DNA of 64,000 nucleotides from Chitinimonas prasina (GTDB lineage Bacteria; Pseudomonadota; Gammaproteobacteria; Burkholderiales; Chitinimonadaceae). The stretch covers positions 1,392,117 to 1,456,116 of the forward strand of contig NZ_BSOG01000001.1 of NCBI RefSeq assembly GCF_030160395.1, given 5' to 3'. Below, piece by piece: positions 19,125 through 28,400 of the stretch. Position 1 is the first letter of the stretch, and every line of letters starts with the position of its first letter. Under the pieces are notes generated by a model. It saw only the letters and a program-made list of their open reading frames with translations, did not search any database and was not told the origin of the DNA. The position numbers and the translations under genes are program-made.

Positions 19125-20852
19125 TCAAACCCTGAACCGCCGTCTAGCGGTGGCGTAGGCATCCTTGAGCTTGAGGTATTTCACGCTAGCGGGTTCCAGC
19201 GCCTTGACGCGGTCGAGGTAGGTCTGGGCCAGTTCCATGTATTCCTGGTGCCAGCCCAGCCGTGATACATAGGCCAGCATGGCGTTCACGGCGTTGAGCA
19301 TCACCTGTACGTTGGCGGGCATTTCGTCCACAGCGTGGATAAACTTCTGCACGGCGCCGCCCAGATCGCCAGCCTGGGCCATGCGCACGGCCTCGTTGTT
19401 GACCGCCACGATGGCCCGGGCGGTGTTTTCTATCATCTCCTGGCCCAGGTCGGAGCGCCCCACAGCCTCGTACATGGCCGATACCCGTTCCAGCACGGCG
19501 GCGTCCTCGTGGTGGTTGCGCACCAGCTTCTGCACAATCTCGCCGGCAGCGGCATCCTCGCCCAGCTGGTAGCAGGCTTCGGCCAGTTCCAGCGCAAAAT
19601 GGTTGGGCAGCTCGCTGGCCACGGCCTGGTACTGTTGTTTGGCCTTGTTCAATATCTGCTGGGCGCGGCTGTCGTTGCCCTGCTTGATGGCCACCTGGGT
19701 CTCCATCACCGTGGCCAGCAGCTCGGCCTTCTGGTCGTAGCGGAATTCACGCCGCACATCAGCCGCTACCTTGGCAGCCTCCATCACATTGCCGCTACCC
19801 AGGTGGGCCTTGGCCAGACTGGCGTAATCGCCAGCGTCGCGCCAGAACGAATACTTGGCGATATTGATGGTCTGCTGGAATGACTTGGTGGCCGTCTCGA
19901 AATCGCCATTACGCATGGCCACCTCGCCCAGCTTCTTCTGCCGCGAGACATTGGCCGCCGATAACTCCAGTGCCTTTTCCAGCACGCCCTGGGCTTCCTG
20001 GTGTTCGTGCTCGGCCTGGTGGATCTTGGCCAGCCAGTCGTAGGCTTCCATGATGCGGTTGTTCTCGGCCAGCAGGGCCTCGAAAATCTCGCGGGCGGGG
20101 GCGAATTCCTTCAGGTGGAACAGCGCCTTGGCCAGCCCCATCTTGGCCCAGGGTATCTCGCGGGCGTTCAGCACCAGCTGGTAGGTATCACGCGCCAGCG
20201 GGTAGTCGCCTATGGTCAGGGCGATGCGCCCCTTCATCTTCAGGAAATCAACCAGGAAGGGGTCCTTGCGGCCGATGCGCTCGTTGCACTCGGCCAGGGC
20301 CTTGAAATAGTCCTGGTTCATCATGGCGGCATCGAGCGCCTCGAATTCCACCTTCTTGTTGTAGATGCGGTCCAGCCGCTGCTTGAGCTCTTCGCCGGTA
20401 AACGGCTTGAGCAGGTAGTCGTCCGGCGCCAGCTCGGCCGCCGAGATCACCATGCGCGAGCGCCGCTCGCCGGTGACGATCATGAACACTGCCGAGGGCT
20501 TGATCAGGTTGCGCAGCTTCAGCTCTTCCAGCAGGTGCAGGCCGTCGTAGCCGTGGCCCAGGTCGAAATCGCAGAGGATGACATCGTAGTCGCCCCGCTT
20601 GATCATGCCGATGGCCTCGGTGGCGCGATGGGCGTATTCGACCTTGGTCACCCCGAAGGTGGACAGGGTGTTGTTCATGGCGGCGCGCATTTCCTGCACA
20701 GCGTCGATCACCATGAAGCGCTTGGCGCTGTAATCGACCTCAATCTGGCCCCGCCGCATGGTGCGGGCTGCCACTTCTTCCGGGCTGTCGTCGCCCCCAG
20801 CGCGCGCGGCGCGCGCCGCAAACAGGGCGGAATTACCAGCTAGCTCGGCCAT
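19125..20852 (-). CDS. Response regulator with C-terminal TPR array
   Basis: 575 residues. After a ~40-residue leader, a receiver domain spans about residues 43-165, with the phosphoacceptor Asp in DVILCDFDLGHGYDG, a Thr in MIVTGERR and the switch Lys in LLKPF. The rest is helical with TPR-like repeats (PLARDTYQLVLNAREIPWAKMGLAKALFHLKEF, NGDFETATKSFQQTINIA). Such regulators lack a DNA-binding domain and probably act by protein contacts. GGGAGG lies nine bases before the ATG. No histidine kinase is nearby. It is followed by uvrD on the same strand. Confidence 0.85.
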   Translation of the reverse strand: MAELAGNSALFAARAARAGGDDSPEEVAARTMRRGQIEVDYSAKRFMVIDAVQEMRAAMNNTLSTFGVTKVEYAHRATEAIGMIKRGDYDVILCDFDLGHGYDGLHLLEELKLRNLIKPSAVFMIVTGERRSRMVISAAELAPDDYLLKPFTGEELKQRLDRIYNKKVEFEALDAAMMNQDYFKALAECNERIGRKDPFLVDFLKMKGRIALTIGDYPLARDTYQLVLNAREIPWAKMGLAKALFHLKEFAPAREIFEALLAENNRIMEAYDWLAKIHQAEHEHQEAQGVLEKALELSAANVSRQKKLGEVAMRNGDFETATKSFQQTINIAKYSFWRDAGDYASLAKAHLGSGNVMEAAKVAADVRREFRYDQKAELLATVMETQVAIKQGNDSRAQQILNKAKQQYQAVASELPNHFALELAEACYQLGEDAAAGEIVQKLVRNHHEDAAVLERVSAMYEAVGRSDLGQEMIENTARAIVAVNNEAVRMAQAGDLGGAVQKFIHAVDEMPANVQVMLNAVNAMLAYVSRLGWHQEYMELAQTYLDRVKALEPASVKYLKLKDAYATARRRFRV

Positions 20853-20917
20853 GACAGTCTACCTCCCGGTGCAGCTTGCCTATCTGGAACCGCAGCAAGG
20901 CGGCCCAGAATATATAG

Positions 20918-23095
20918 TTAGCTCACCAAGGTGAGCTTTGCATAATCCAGCGCCAGCCACTTCACGCCGGCGGCACCGAAATTCACCTGCACATTGGCAC
21001 CCTTGCCTGTTCCATCGTAGTCGATCACCACGCCGGTGCCGAACTTGGGATGGGCCACGCTGGCACCCACCCGCATACCGTGCTCGGGCGCCGCCTTCTC
21101 CGGCTTGCGGGCCGGCATGGCGGCTGGCGCATAGCCCCGGTTCAGCCATTTCAGCAGGTCTTCCGGTATCTCGCTCAAAAAGCGCGAGGCGATGGAAAAA
21201 CGCGTCTGGCCATGCAGCATGCGGCTTTGCGCCAGGCTGATATACAGCCGGCGGCGGGCGCGGGTAATAGCCACATAGGCCAGCCGGCGTTCTTCTTCTA
21301 TCGATTGCGGATCGTTGATGCTGTTGTCGTGGGGGAACAGGCCTTCTTCGACACCAGTCAGGAACACCGCGTGGAATTCCAGCCCCTTGGCAGCGTGCAC
21401 CGTCATCAGCTGCAGCGCATCCTGGCCGGGCGCAGCTTCGTGCTCGCCCGCCTCCAGGCTGGCCTGGGCCAGAAAGTCCACCACGCTGTCTTCGTTGTCC
21501 TGCACGAAACGGGCGGCGGCAGACACCAGCTGTTCCAGGTTTTCCAACCTGTCCTGACCTTCCTTGTCGTTGCGGTAAAACTCCAGCAACCCCGATTGCT
21601 CGATGGCCAACTGCACCAGCTCGGGCAGGCTCAGGCCATCGGCCTGGGCACGCATGCCCTCGATCAGCTGCACAAACCGGCCCACGGCAGCGGCACTACG
21701 GCCTGCCCCGCCCGAGCAGGCGGCCTGCCAGATGCTGGTGCCGGTGCCGCGTGCGGTTTCGCCCAGCAGCTCCAGCGTGCGGTTGCCTATCCCCCGTACC
21801 GGGAAGTTGATCACTCTCAGCAGGGCGTTGTCATCCTCTACATTGGCGATAAGCCGCAAATATGCCAGCGCGTGCTTGATTTCCTGCCGCTCGAAAAAGC
21901 GCAGGCCGCCATATACCCGGTAGGGCAAGCCGGCCTGGAACAAGGCATGTTCCAGCACCCGTGATTGCGCGTTGGAGCGGTACAGCACGGCCATATCGCT
22001 GAGCGCCTGGCCCTCACGGTTAAGCTGGCGCACCTCATCGACCACAAACTGGGCTTCCTCGAAATCGCTGGCAGCCTCAAACACCCGTATAGGGTCGCCG
22101 GCGCATTCCTCGGTCCACAGGTTCTTGCCCAGGCGGCCCCGGTTATGGGTAATCAGGGCGTTGGCCGCATCCAGGATATTGCCGTGGGAGCGATAGTTCT
22201 GCTCCAGCCGTATCACGGTCTGGACCGCGAAATCCGACTCGAAATCGCGCATATTCCCCACATTGGCGCCTCGGAAGGCATAGATGCTCTGGTCGTCGTC
22301 GCCCACCGCAAACACCGCCGCCTCGGGGATGGTCTCGCCCGTAGCAGTATCGACCTTGCCCAGCGCCCGGTTGAGCGGATCGGTCTTGCCGGCCAGCAGC
22401 TTGAGCCAGCGGTATTGCAGCCGGTTGGTGTCCTGGAACTCATCGACCAGGATATAGCGGAAGCGGGCGTTGTAATGCTGGCGCAAGGGCGCGTTGTCGC
22501 GCAGCAGCTCGTAGCTGCGCAGCAGCAGCTCGGCAAAGTCCACCACCCCTTCGCGGCGGCACTGGCGCTCATATTCCTCGTACAGCTGCTTGAGCTGGCG
22601 AGTGTAGTCGTCCCACGATTCCACCTCGTGGGCACGGCGGCCTTCTTCCTTGTTGGCATTGATAAAGTGCATCAGATCGCGCGGCGGGTATTTCTCGTCG
22701 TCGATATTCAGCGCCTTCAGCAGCCGCTTGATGGCCGCCAGTTGATCGGCACTGTCGAGTATCTGGAAAGCCTGCGGCAAGCCGGCATCGCGCCAATGCA
22801 GCCGCAGTAGCCTGTTGCACAAGCCATGGAAGGTGCCCACCCACAGCGAGCGCGCATTGATGGGCAGCTGGGCCGAGATACGAGTCAGCATCTCCTTGGC
22901 GGCCTTGTTGGTAAAGGTCACGGCCAGTATGCCCTGGGGGCTCACCTGGCCGGTGCTGAGCAGCCAGGCAATGCGGGTGGTCAGTACGCGGGTCTTGCCC
23001 GATCCGGCGCCGGCCAGGATCAAGGCGGGCACGGCCGGCAGGGTGACAGCAGCGAGTTGTTCGGGATTAAGGCCGTTGAGCAGCGAGGACGACAT
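20918..23095 (-). CDS. uvrD: DNA helicase II (UvrD/PcrA type)
   Basis: 725 residues from ATG 23095; an in-frame ATG ten codons upstream (23125) cannot be excluded and neither has a strong ribosome site. This superfamily 1 helicase unwinds DNA in nucleotide-excision and mismatch repair. Motifs in order: Walker A AGAGSGKT, Walker B VDEFQDTN, GDDDQSIYAFRG, LEQNYRS, LMTVHAAKGLEF and AYVAITRARRRL. The C-terminus (VAHPKFGTGVVIDYDGTG) is the Tudor-like domain of UvrD/PcrA that contacts RNA polymerase. Confidence 0.95.
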   Translation of the reverse strand: MSSSLLNGLNPEQLAAVTLPAVPALILAGAGSGKTRVLTTRIAWLLSTGQVSPQGILAVTFTNKAAKEMLTRISAQLPINARSLWVGTFHGLCNRLLRLHWRDAGLPQAFQILDSADQLAAIKRLLKALNIDDEKYPPRDLMHFINANKEEGRRAHEVESWDDYTRQLKQLYEEYERQCRREGVVDFAELLLRSYELLRDNAPLRQHYNARFRYILVDEFQDTNRLQYRWLKLLAGKTDPLNRALGKVDTATGETIPEAAVFAVGDDDQSIYAFRGANVGNMRDFESDFAVQTVIRLEQNYRSHGNILDAANALITHNRGRLGKNLWTEECAGDPIRVFEAASDFEEAQFVVDEVRQLNREGQALSDMAVLYRSNAQSRVLEHALFQAGLPYRVYGGLRFFERQEIKHALAYLRLIANVEDDNALLRVINFPVRGIGNRTLELLGETARGTGTSIWQAACSGGAGRSAAAVGRFVQLIEGMRAQADGLSLPELVQLAIEQSGLLEFYRNDKEGQDRLENLEQLVSAAARFVQDNEDSVVDFLAQASLEAGEHEAAPGQDALQLMTVHAAKGLEFHAVFLTGVEEGLFPHDNSINDPQSIEEERRLAYVAITRARRRLYISLAQSRMLHGQTRFSIASRFLSEIPEDLLKWLNRGYAPAAMPARKPEKAAPEHGMRVGASVAHPKFGTGVVIDYDGTGKGANVQVNFGAAGVKWLALDYAKLTLVS

Positions 23096-23233
23096 AGGAG
23101 GGCCGGAGATAGGTATGGCGCCCATTCTAGCAAGCCTGCCCGCCGCCCCGGAAAAACCCGTGCGATCAGTGTCTTGTGATGCGCGATGGCCCGGCGTAAA
23201 TTGGAATGGTCAACAGGCCAGGAAACCCCGCCC

Positions 23234-24328
23234 ATGTCGTCGTTACTCCACCCCGCACCGGGCGCAGCCTGGAACCTGTTCAAGCAGGTCGGCTTCATGG
23301 TGGCCCTGATTACACCGCTGCAGGCCATGGCAGGCTTCCTGGACGGCGGCTGGCGCGCCTGGCAACTGCTGGCGGTATCGTTTGTGCTGGCCCCCTGCAT
23401 GGATTGGCTGCTGGGCGACGACCCCAGCCCACCCGTGCAGCAGGGCGAGCCGCAGCGGCACTACTGGTTCGACCTGGTCATCTACCTTTATGTACCGGCC
23501 TACTGGGCAGCCCTGCTGCTGGGGCTATGGTGTGCCGCCCAGCCAGACTGGACCGCGCAGACCCGGCTGGGCGCCACCCTCAGCATGGGCGTGGTGGGCG
23601 GCATCGCCATCGTGGTGGCGCACGAGCTGGGCCACCGCCGCACCCGATTGGAGCGCCTGCTGGCGCAACTGCTACTGCAGCCGGTGTGCTACGGCCACTT
23701 CACGCTCGAACACAATCGCGGCCACCACGCCTGGGTGGCCACGCCGGGCGACCCGGCCACCGCCCGCTATGGCGAATCGTTCTACCGTTTTTATCTGCGC
23801 TGCGTGCCCGCCACCTGGCAGGCCGCCTGGCGGCTGGAGTTCGAACGCATGGCGCGGTTGGGCCACAGCCGCTGGCACTGGCGCAATGCCATGTGGCGGC
23901 ACTGCGGCATCCCTCTGGCTCTGGGCCTCGCCATTGCCCTGGCACTGGGGCCGTGGGCCCTGCTGTTCTGGCTGGGGCAGGCCGTCATGGCCTTCAGCCT
24001 GCTGGAAGTGGTGAACTACCTGGAGCACTACGGCCTGCAACGGCGCGCCCTGCCCGATGGCCGCTACGAGCCCGTTGCCCCCCGGCATTCCTGGAACAGC
24101 AACCACCTGTTCTCCAATCTGTTCGTCTACCAGCTGCAACGCCATGCCGACCACCACGCCCACCCCAGCCGCCCCTACCAGGCCCTGCGCCCCTTCCCCG
24201 ACGCCCCGCAACTGCCATCGGGCTATGCCGGCATGATTCCGCTGGCCCTGATACCGCCCCTGTGGTTCCGCGTCATGAACCCGCGTGCAAAAAAATGGGG
24301 CGATTTACCCCAAATGAATGATTCATAG
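23234..24328 (+). CDS. AlkB-like integral membrane hydroxylase (alkane monooxygenase/fatty-acid desaturase family)
   Basis: 364 residues from ATG 23234, chosen because AGGAAA lies upstream and the sequence begins directly before the first membrane helix. Four to six hydrophobic segments are visible. The histidine boxes are HELGHRR, EHNRGHH, NYLEHYGLQRR and QRHADHHAHP, in the order and spacing of non-haem diiron alkane 1-monooxygenases. The NYxEHYG box favours AlkB over desaturases. No rubredoxin, rubredoxin reductase or regulator is adjacent, so the electron donor must come from elsewhere. It probably hydroxylates a medium-chain alkane or similar substrate. Confidence 0.82.
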   Translation: MSSLLHPAPGAAWNLFKQVGFMVALITPLQAMAGFLDGGWRAWQLLAVSFVLAPCMDWLLGDDPSPPVQQGEPQRHYWFDLVIYLYVPAYWAALLLGLWCAAQPDWTAQTRLGATLSMGVVGGIAIVVAHELGHRRTRLERLLAQLLLQPVCYGHFTLEHNRGHHAWVATPGDPATARYGESFYRFYLRCVPATWQAAWRLEFERMARLGHSRWHWRNAMWRHCGIPLALGLAIALALGPWALLFWLGQAVMAFSLLEVVNYLEHYGLQRRALPDGRYEPVAPRHSWNSNHLFSNLFVYQLQRHADHHAHPSRPYQALRPFPDAPQLPSGYAGMIPLALIPPLWFRVMNPRAKKWGDLPQMNDS

Positions 24329-24386
24329 CCCCAGCCAGCTCAGCTAAACCGGGTACTCGACCTGTCGACTCAACCGAGGCCCCACC

Positions 24387-26132
24387 ATGTACCAGCTGCG
24401 CCTGCGCTCCTTGTTTATCTGGCTCACCGCCGCATCGTTGCTGCTGGTACTGCTGATACTGTTCACCCTCAGCCGCCTGTCGGCCGCCGTCGACGAACTG
24501 AGCCAGGCCCAGGCCAACCGCTACCAATCCTATTTGCTGGCCGATACCCTGCGGCAAAGCTCCGACGACCTGACCCGGCTGGCGCGCACCTATGTGGTAA
24601 CCGGCGACCCCGCCTACGAGCGGCAGTACTGGGATGTGATCGCCATCCGCAATGGCGACAAACCACTGCCCGAGGCCTATCACCGCATCTATTGGGATTT
24701 TGTGGCCGCAGGCGAGGCCAAGCCCCGGCCCGATGGCCGGCCCACAGCCCTGCTGGACATGATGAAGGCCGCCGGTTTCAGCGAGGCCGAGTTCGCCAAG
24801 CTGAACGAAGCCAAGGCCAATTCAGACGGCCTGGTCAAGACCGAGACCATCGCCATGAATGCCGTCAAAGGCCGCTTCGACGACGGCCAGGGTGGCTTTA
24901 GCAAAACCGCCGAGCCCGACCTGGAACTGGCCCGCCGGCTGATGCACGACAGCGCCTACCACGCCGAAAAAGCCCGCATCATGAAGCCGGTCGATGCCTT
25001 CTACCAGCTGATGGAGCAACGCACCGAAGGCGCCGTGCAGGCCGCGCAGGCCAAGAAAACCTTCGACCTGTGGCTGGTCTGGCTGGCCATTGCCATCAAC
25101 CTGGCCGGCCTGGCGCTGGGCCTGGCCTACACCTATCGCAAGCTGGTGCAGATGCTGGGGGGCGAGCCCGCCATTGCGGCCCAGGCCGTACACCAGGTGG
25201 CCAACGGCAACCTGGCCTCCCCCATCGCCCAGGCCCACGAACACAGCCTGCTGGGCCGGCTGCGCCTGATGCAGCAAAACCTGCGCGAGCTGATAGGCGG
25301 CATACAAAGCCAGGCAGGCCGGCTGGGCGGCGATGCCGGGCAACTGGCCCAGGTGGCCGGCACCACCCTGGGGCAAAGCCAGATGCAGCAGGAGCTGGCC
25401 TCAGAAATGGCCGCCGCCGTCGAGAACTTCGCCGTCGGCATCCACGAAATCGCCGCCAACGCCCGCGAAGCCCGGCAAGAGAGCCAGCGCGCCGGCAGCC
25501 TCTCGGCCCAGAACCACGAGGCCATCTCGGCCGCCACCGCCCAGGTCGACGCCCTGGCCAGCCGCCTGATCGAGGCTAACGAGCGCATGGAATCACTGGA
25601 CGGCGCCTCGCAACAGGTGGGCGCCGTGGTGGGTGTGATCAAGGACGTGGCCGAACAGACCAATCTGCTGGCCCTCAACGCCGCCATCGAAGCCGCCCGC
25701 GCCGGCGAAGCAGGCCGGGGCTTTGCCGTGGTGGCCGACGAAGTACGCAAGCTGGCCGAGCGCACCGCCCAATCCACCCGCGAAATCACCCACACCCTGG
25801 CACAGATGCGCACCGGGGTAGAGCAGGCCGAACAAAGCGTACAAGCCGCCCTGGGCCAGATAGGCGGCGTGGTGCAGACCATGTCTGCCGCCGCCGACTC
25901 AGTCAACCAGGTCGAGCAGGCCGCCAATGGCACCCTGGCAAGAGTGGACGATCTATCAGACCGCCTGGGCGAACAACAGGCCACCAGCGTAGAACTGGCC
26001 CGCCATGTCGAATCGCTGGCCGCCATGGCCGAGGAGACCAAGCTGGGCGTGGAATCGCTGGATGCGACTTCGCGGGGGCTACATGCCTTGTCGCAGTCGT
26101 TGGGCGGGGCGGTGGCGAGGTTTGCGGTGTAG
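24387..26132 (+). CDS. Methyl-accepting chemotaxis protein
   Basis: 581 residues. Membrane segments at about 9-31 and 229-250 bracket a ~195-residue periplasmic sensing region, helical and without a recognised fold. A HAMP-like linker follows, then the signalling domain with the highly conserved hairpin tip [43 protein letters not shown] (about residues 416-460). It should control CheA and hence flagellar or pilus motility; no che or motility genes are nearby. There is no C-terminal CheR-binding pentapeptide. It is the last gene with normal GC content before the foreign island. Confidence 0.92.
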   Translation: MYQLRLRSLFIWLTAASLLLVLLILFTLSRLSAAVDELSQAQANRYQSYLLADTLRQSSDDLTRLARTYVVTGDPAYERQYWDVIAIRNGDKPLPEAYHRIYWDFVAAGEAKPRPDGRPTALLDMMKAAGFSEAEFAKLNEAKANSDGLVKTETIAMNAVKGRFDDGQGGFSKTAEPDLELARRLMHDSAYHAEKARIMKPVDAFYQLMEQRTEGAVQAAQAKKTFDLWLVWLAIAINLAGLALGLAYTYRKLVQMLGGEPAIAAQAVHQVANGNLASPIAQAHEHSLLGRLRLMQQNLRELIGGIQSQAGRLGGDAGQLAQVAGTTLGQSQMQQELASEMAAAVENFAVGIHEIAANAREARQESQRAGSLSAQNHEAISAATAQVDALASRLIEANERMESLDGASQQVGAVVGVIKDVAEQTNLLALNAAIEAARAGEAGRGFAVVADEVRKLAERTAQSTREITHTLAQMRTGVEQAEQSVQAALGQIGGVVQTMSAAADSVNQVEQAANGTLARVDDLSDRLGEQQATSVELARHVESLAAMAEETKLGVESLDATSRGLHALSQSLGGAVARFAV

Positions 26133-26534
26133 GGGGCTTGAAATGTCGGGTGGCAGGTGTTTGAGCTTGGTTGAGGCGGTGACGAATGCGGCTAGGCTAG
26201 GTGCTTATGCGTCACTGTTGACCAAGCGCAGACCACCAACTTGGCAAGCCCGTGTGACTGGAGTTCGGCCTAAGCGGACCCTGAGCACACTGGGTTTGGT
26301 CGTCCGCTAATGATCCATTCCGGGCTTGCATGCGAGAGAGCGTTTCACCATACCCTATAGACATAGAGAACGTCGTGGCGCCCGGTTTTCTGTTGTTGTT
26401 ATACTGCACTGCGAATCGCAAGCGACTGAAAATCAATGAGTTACGACGATTTTACGGCACCCTTAATATTAATTGATATACGGACCCGCGGGTCCGTATA
26501 AACACTGTTAGCGCTTTCTAGAGCGGCATCTGAG
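26133..26534. other. Intergenic left edge of the foreign island, with a 24-bp perfect palindrome
   Basis: Base composition drops here from the high GC of the chemoreceptor gene. No gene is visible. Near its right end is a perfect 24-bp palindrome (26477-26500; half-site TATACGGACCCG), then AAACACTGTTAGCGC leading to the Abi_C start. The stretch ATATTAAT...CGGACCC..GGGTCC..ACACTGTTA is shared with the Imm22 leader. Confidence 0.65.
26507..26514 (+). repeat. Candidate cassette start site (GTTAGCGC)
   Basis: GTTAGCGC lies 21 bp before the Abi_C ATG and is exactly complementary to GCGCTAAC overlapping that gene's stop codon (27353-27360). In integron cassettes the first bases after G|TTRRRY and the RYYYAAC box at the gene's 3' end come from the same attC site and are complementary. 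This one deviates from the strict consensus. Confidence 0.45.
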
Positions 26535-27359
26535 ATGAGAAAAGAAATCCCTGCCCCAGTTATCGCCGTGCTAGCGGAGAGTTTTCCGTCTATTGAGTCG
26601 CACGCATCACTGGATAGTTTGTTCTTACACGCTGACGCTCCAGGTGATCCTCCCGAAGGCTCAAAGCCTGTTAAGACACAAGCTTGGTTACGTCGTATAA
26701 ACAAAGAGGCTAAAGAGCCACTGCGTGTACTTGGCAAGCTCATTGAGTGCTACATGGAGATTCCGGAGCAGGATGAAAAGGAATCAATAATCTTCGGTCA
26801 TTCAATAGAGAGCCCCAAGAAACAACTAAGAGAAAAGCTAAAATCAATACTTAAACGTTGCAACCTGCAATACGTCCAAGGTGGACACATTTCCGACGGA
26901 ACATCATCCCCTAGCAGGTCACTGCAAGAATTAATAAAGGGGCGTGACATACCTGCACTTGAGGCCGAATTCAATCGAGCATTGGTAAACGTAAATGCAG
27001 AGCCTCGCGAAGCCGTTTCGGCAGCCTGCAATATTCTGGAGTCTCTATTCAAGGTATACATTGCAGATGAAAATCTAGAGGTACCACAAAAGCAAGACCT
27101 ACAAAATGTTTGGAAAGTTGTAAGAAGTGATCTCGGATTCGACCCCGGCGCGCTTGAAGATGATGATTTAAAAAGAATATTGACTGGAATAATTTCAACA
27201 GTTGATGGAATAGGTGCCTTCAGAACTCATGCAAGCTCCGCTCATGGGCAAGGAAGAAAGCTATACAACATCAAACCTCGTCACGCACGCTTAGCAATAA
27301 ACTCGGCGCATACCTTGGCTCTGTTTGTTATCGAGACATGGGATGAAAAAAAGCGCTAA
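26535..27359 (+). CDS. Abortive-infection family protein (Abi_C-type C-terminal domain)
   Basis: 274 residues. The C-terminal half (about 155-270) shows AACNILESLFKVYIADENLE, then VWKVVRSDLGFDP, LKRILTGIISTVDGIGAFRTHASSAHGQGRK and a final PRHARLAINSAHTLALFVIETW: the pattern of the Abi_C domain found in predicted phage-abortive-infection proteins. The N-terminal half is helical and unrecognised. Codon use is much AT-richer than the flanking chromosome. It opens a row of five same-strand small genes and its stop overlaps a GCGCTAAC box. A defence role is likely from the family; the mechanism is unknown. Confidence 0.75.
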   Translation: MRKEIPAPVIAVLAESFPSIESHASLDSLFLHADAPGDPPEGSKPVKTQAWLRRINKEAKEPLRVLGKLIECYMEIPEQDEKESIIFGHSIESPKKQLREKLKSILKRCNLQYVQGGHISDGTSSPSRSLQELIKGRDIPALEAEFNRALVNVNAEPREAVSAACNILESLFKVYIADENLEVPQKQDLQNVWKVVRSDLGFDPGALEDDDLKRILTGIISTVDGIGAFRTHASSAHGQGRKLYNIKPRHARLAINSAHTLALFVIETWDEKKR

Positions 27360-27649
27360 CCTTTCAGCGCGTAGGGCGCAATAAGCAAAGCGCATTGCGC
27401 CGTATGAATGGAGGCTCAACTTAGGTTTGGCATCGAATACAGCGAAGGCTACATCCCCGTGCTCATAGAGGCCTGCCAATACCTATTCGTCGATTTGTTG
27501 CCAAAGGCAGTTGCCGGGCACCACTTAGCAAGTTGGTTATACGTTGTGTATTCTACCGGCGTGCAGGTGGCGATAGCATACGGCGCAATGCGCTATTTTT
27601 CTCGATGTTTGCGGGCTTATGCCCAAAGGTCTATTATTAACTGTTAGGC
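27353..27649 (+). repeat. Candidate cassette junction with left copy of an inverted-repeat element
   Basis: It opens with GCGCTAACCTTTCAGCG over the Abi_C stop, then TAGGGCGCAATAAGC...GCATTGCGCCGTATG (27372-27406), which is itself palindromic. A matching CATACGGCGCAATGCGC lies at 27577-27593 in inverse orientation, and GTTAGGC (27643-27649) stands 7 bp before the next start codon. The first ~105 bp are a direct repeat of 28386-28490. At about 290 bp it is longer than a usual attC site, so it may be an attC site carrying an insertion, or an unrelated repeat. The open frame 27408-27647 inside it is probably not a gene. Confidence 0.45.
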
Positions 27650-27656
27650 GCCCAGC

Positions 27657-28388
27657 ATGACCATCACTCCCAACACGCCCAAAAACTTGCAGTCTGATTC
27701 TACTGACTATGTCACTGCCGCAGCCAAGGGCGTCCTTGGAATGGTCCCATTCGCAGGCTCGTTACTAGCTGAGTTAGCTGGCACTGTCATCCCGAACCAA
27801 CGCATTGATCGCCTTGCAAAATTTGCCATTGAATTGGAGAGTCGTCTATCTCGTTTAGATCACGGGCACCTGTCCGAGCAGTTGAGTAATGAAAATTTTA
27901 CAGACTTAGCTGAAGAGAGTATTAGGCAAGCGGCTAAATCCATCTCAGATGAGCGCCGCCTATATCTATCTGCATTGCTAGTTAATGGCATCTCTTCCAC
28001 ATTAGTATCACATACTGAATCAAAACATTTACTACAAATTCTTGGCGAATTGAATGATATTGAAGTTGTTTGGTTGCGCTACTACCTAAACCCAACGGTA
28101 GGTAGTGATGCTGAATTCATAGGGGCCCATAAAGAAATACTCAAGCCGATAACTCCATACTTAGGTGGTGGTCAAGACTTGGTTGATAAACATGCTCTTC
28201 AAGAAAGTTATAAGGAACACTTGGTTCGACTTGGTTTGCTGGTAACGAAATATGAACTAGACCCCAAAACAAAACAGCCCATTTTTGACACTCAAACCGG
28301 TCGTCAGAAAGTAAGGGGGTATCAAATTACATCTCTTGGTCGGTTGCTTCTTCGGCAAATTGACTTGGTGACAAATGATCGTGCCTAA
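27657..28388 (+). CDS. Cassette-like protein of unknown function
   Basis: 243 residues; I do not recognise the family. A small glycine/alanine-rich hydrophobic stretch at about 22-46 (AAAKGVLGMVPFAGSLLAELAGTVIP) could insert in a membrane or pack as a helical hairpin. The middle is helical and charged (SKHLLQILGELNDIEVVWLRYY). The C-terminal third (YKEHLVRLGLL, then GYQITSLGRLLLRQID) resembles a winged-helix fold. The ATG follows GTTAGGC by 7 bp and the stop TAA lies inside GCCTAAC, its exact complement, as in integron cassettes. It may work with, or simply travel with, the Abi_C gene. Confidence 0.6.
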   Translation: MTITPNTPKNLQSDSTDYVTAAAKGVLGMVPFAGSLLAELAGTVIPNQRIDRLAKFAIELESRLSRLDHGHLSEQLSNENFTDLAEESIRQAAKSISDERRLYLSALLVNGISSTLVSHTESKHLLQILGELNDIEVVWLRYYLNPTVGSDAEFIGAHKEILKPITPYLGGGQDLVDKHALQESYKEHLVRLGLLVTKYELDPKTKQPIFDTQTGRQKVRGYQITSLGRLLLRQIDLVTNDRA

Positions 28389-28400
28389 CCTTTTAGTGAA

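Noticed and set aside
27408-27647. 79-codon open frame between the first two island genes
   Set aside because: Its first half lies in a repeat that recurs at 28.4 kb without the frame, and it has no ribosome site, so it is more likely repeat DNA.
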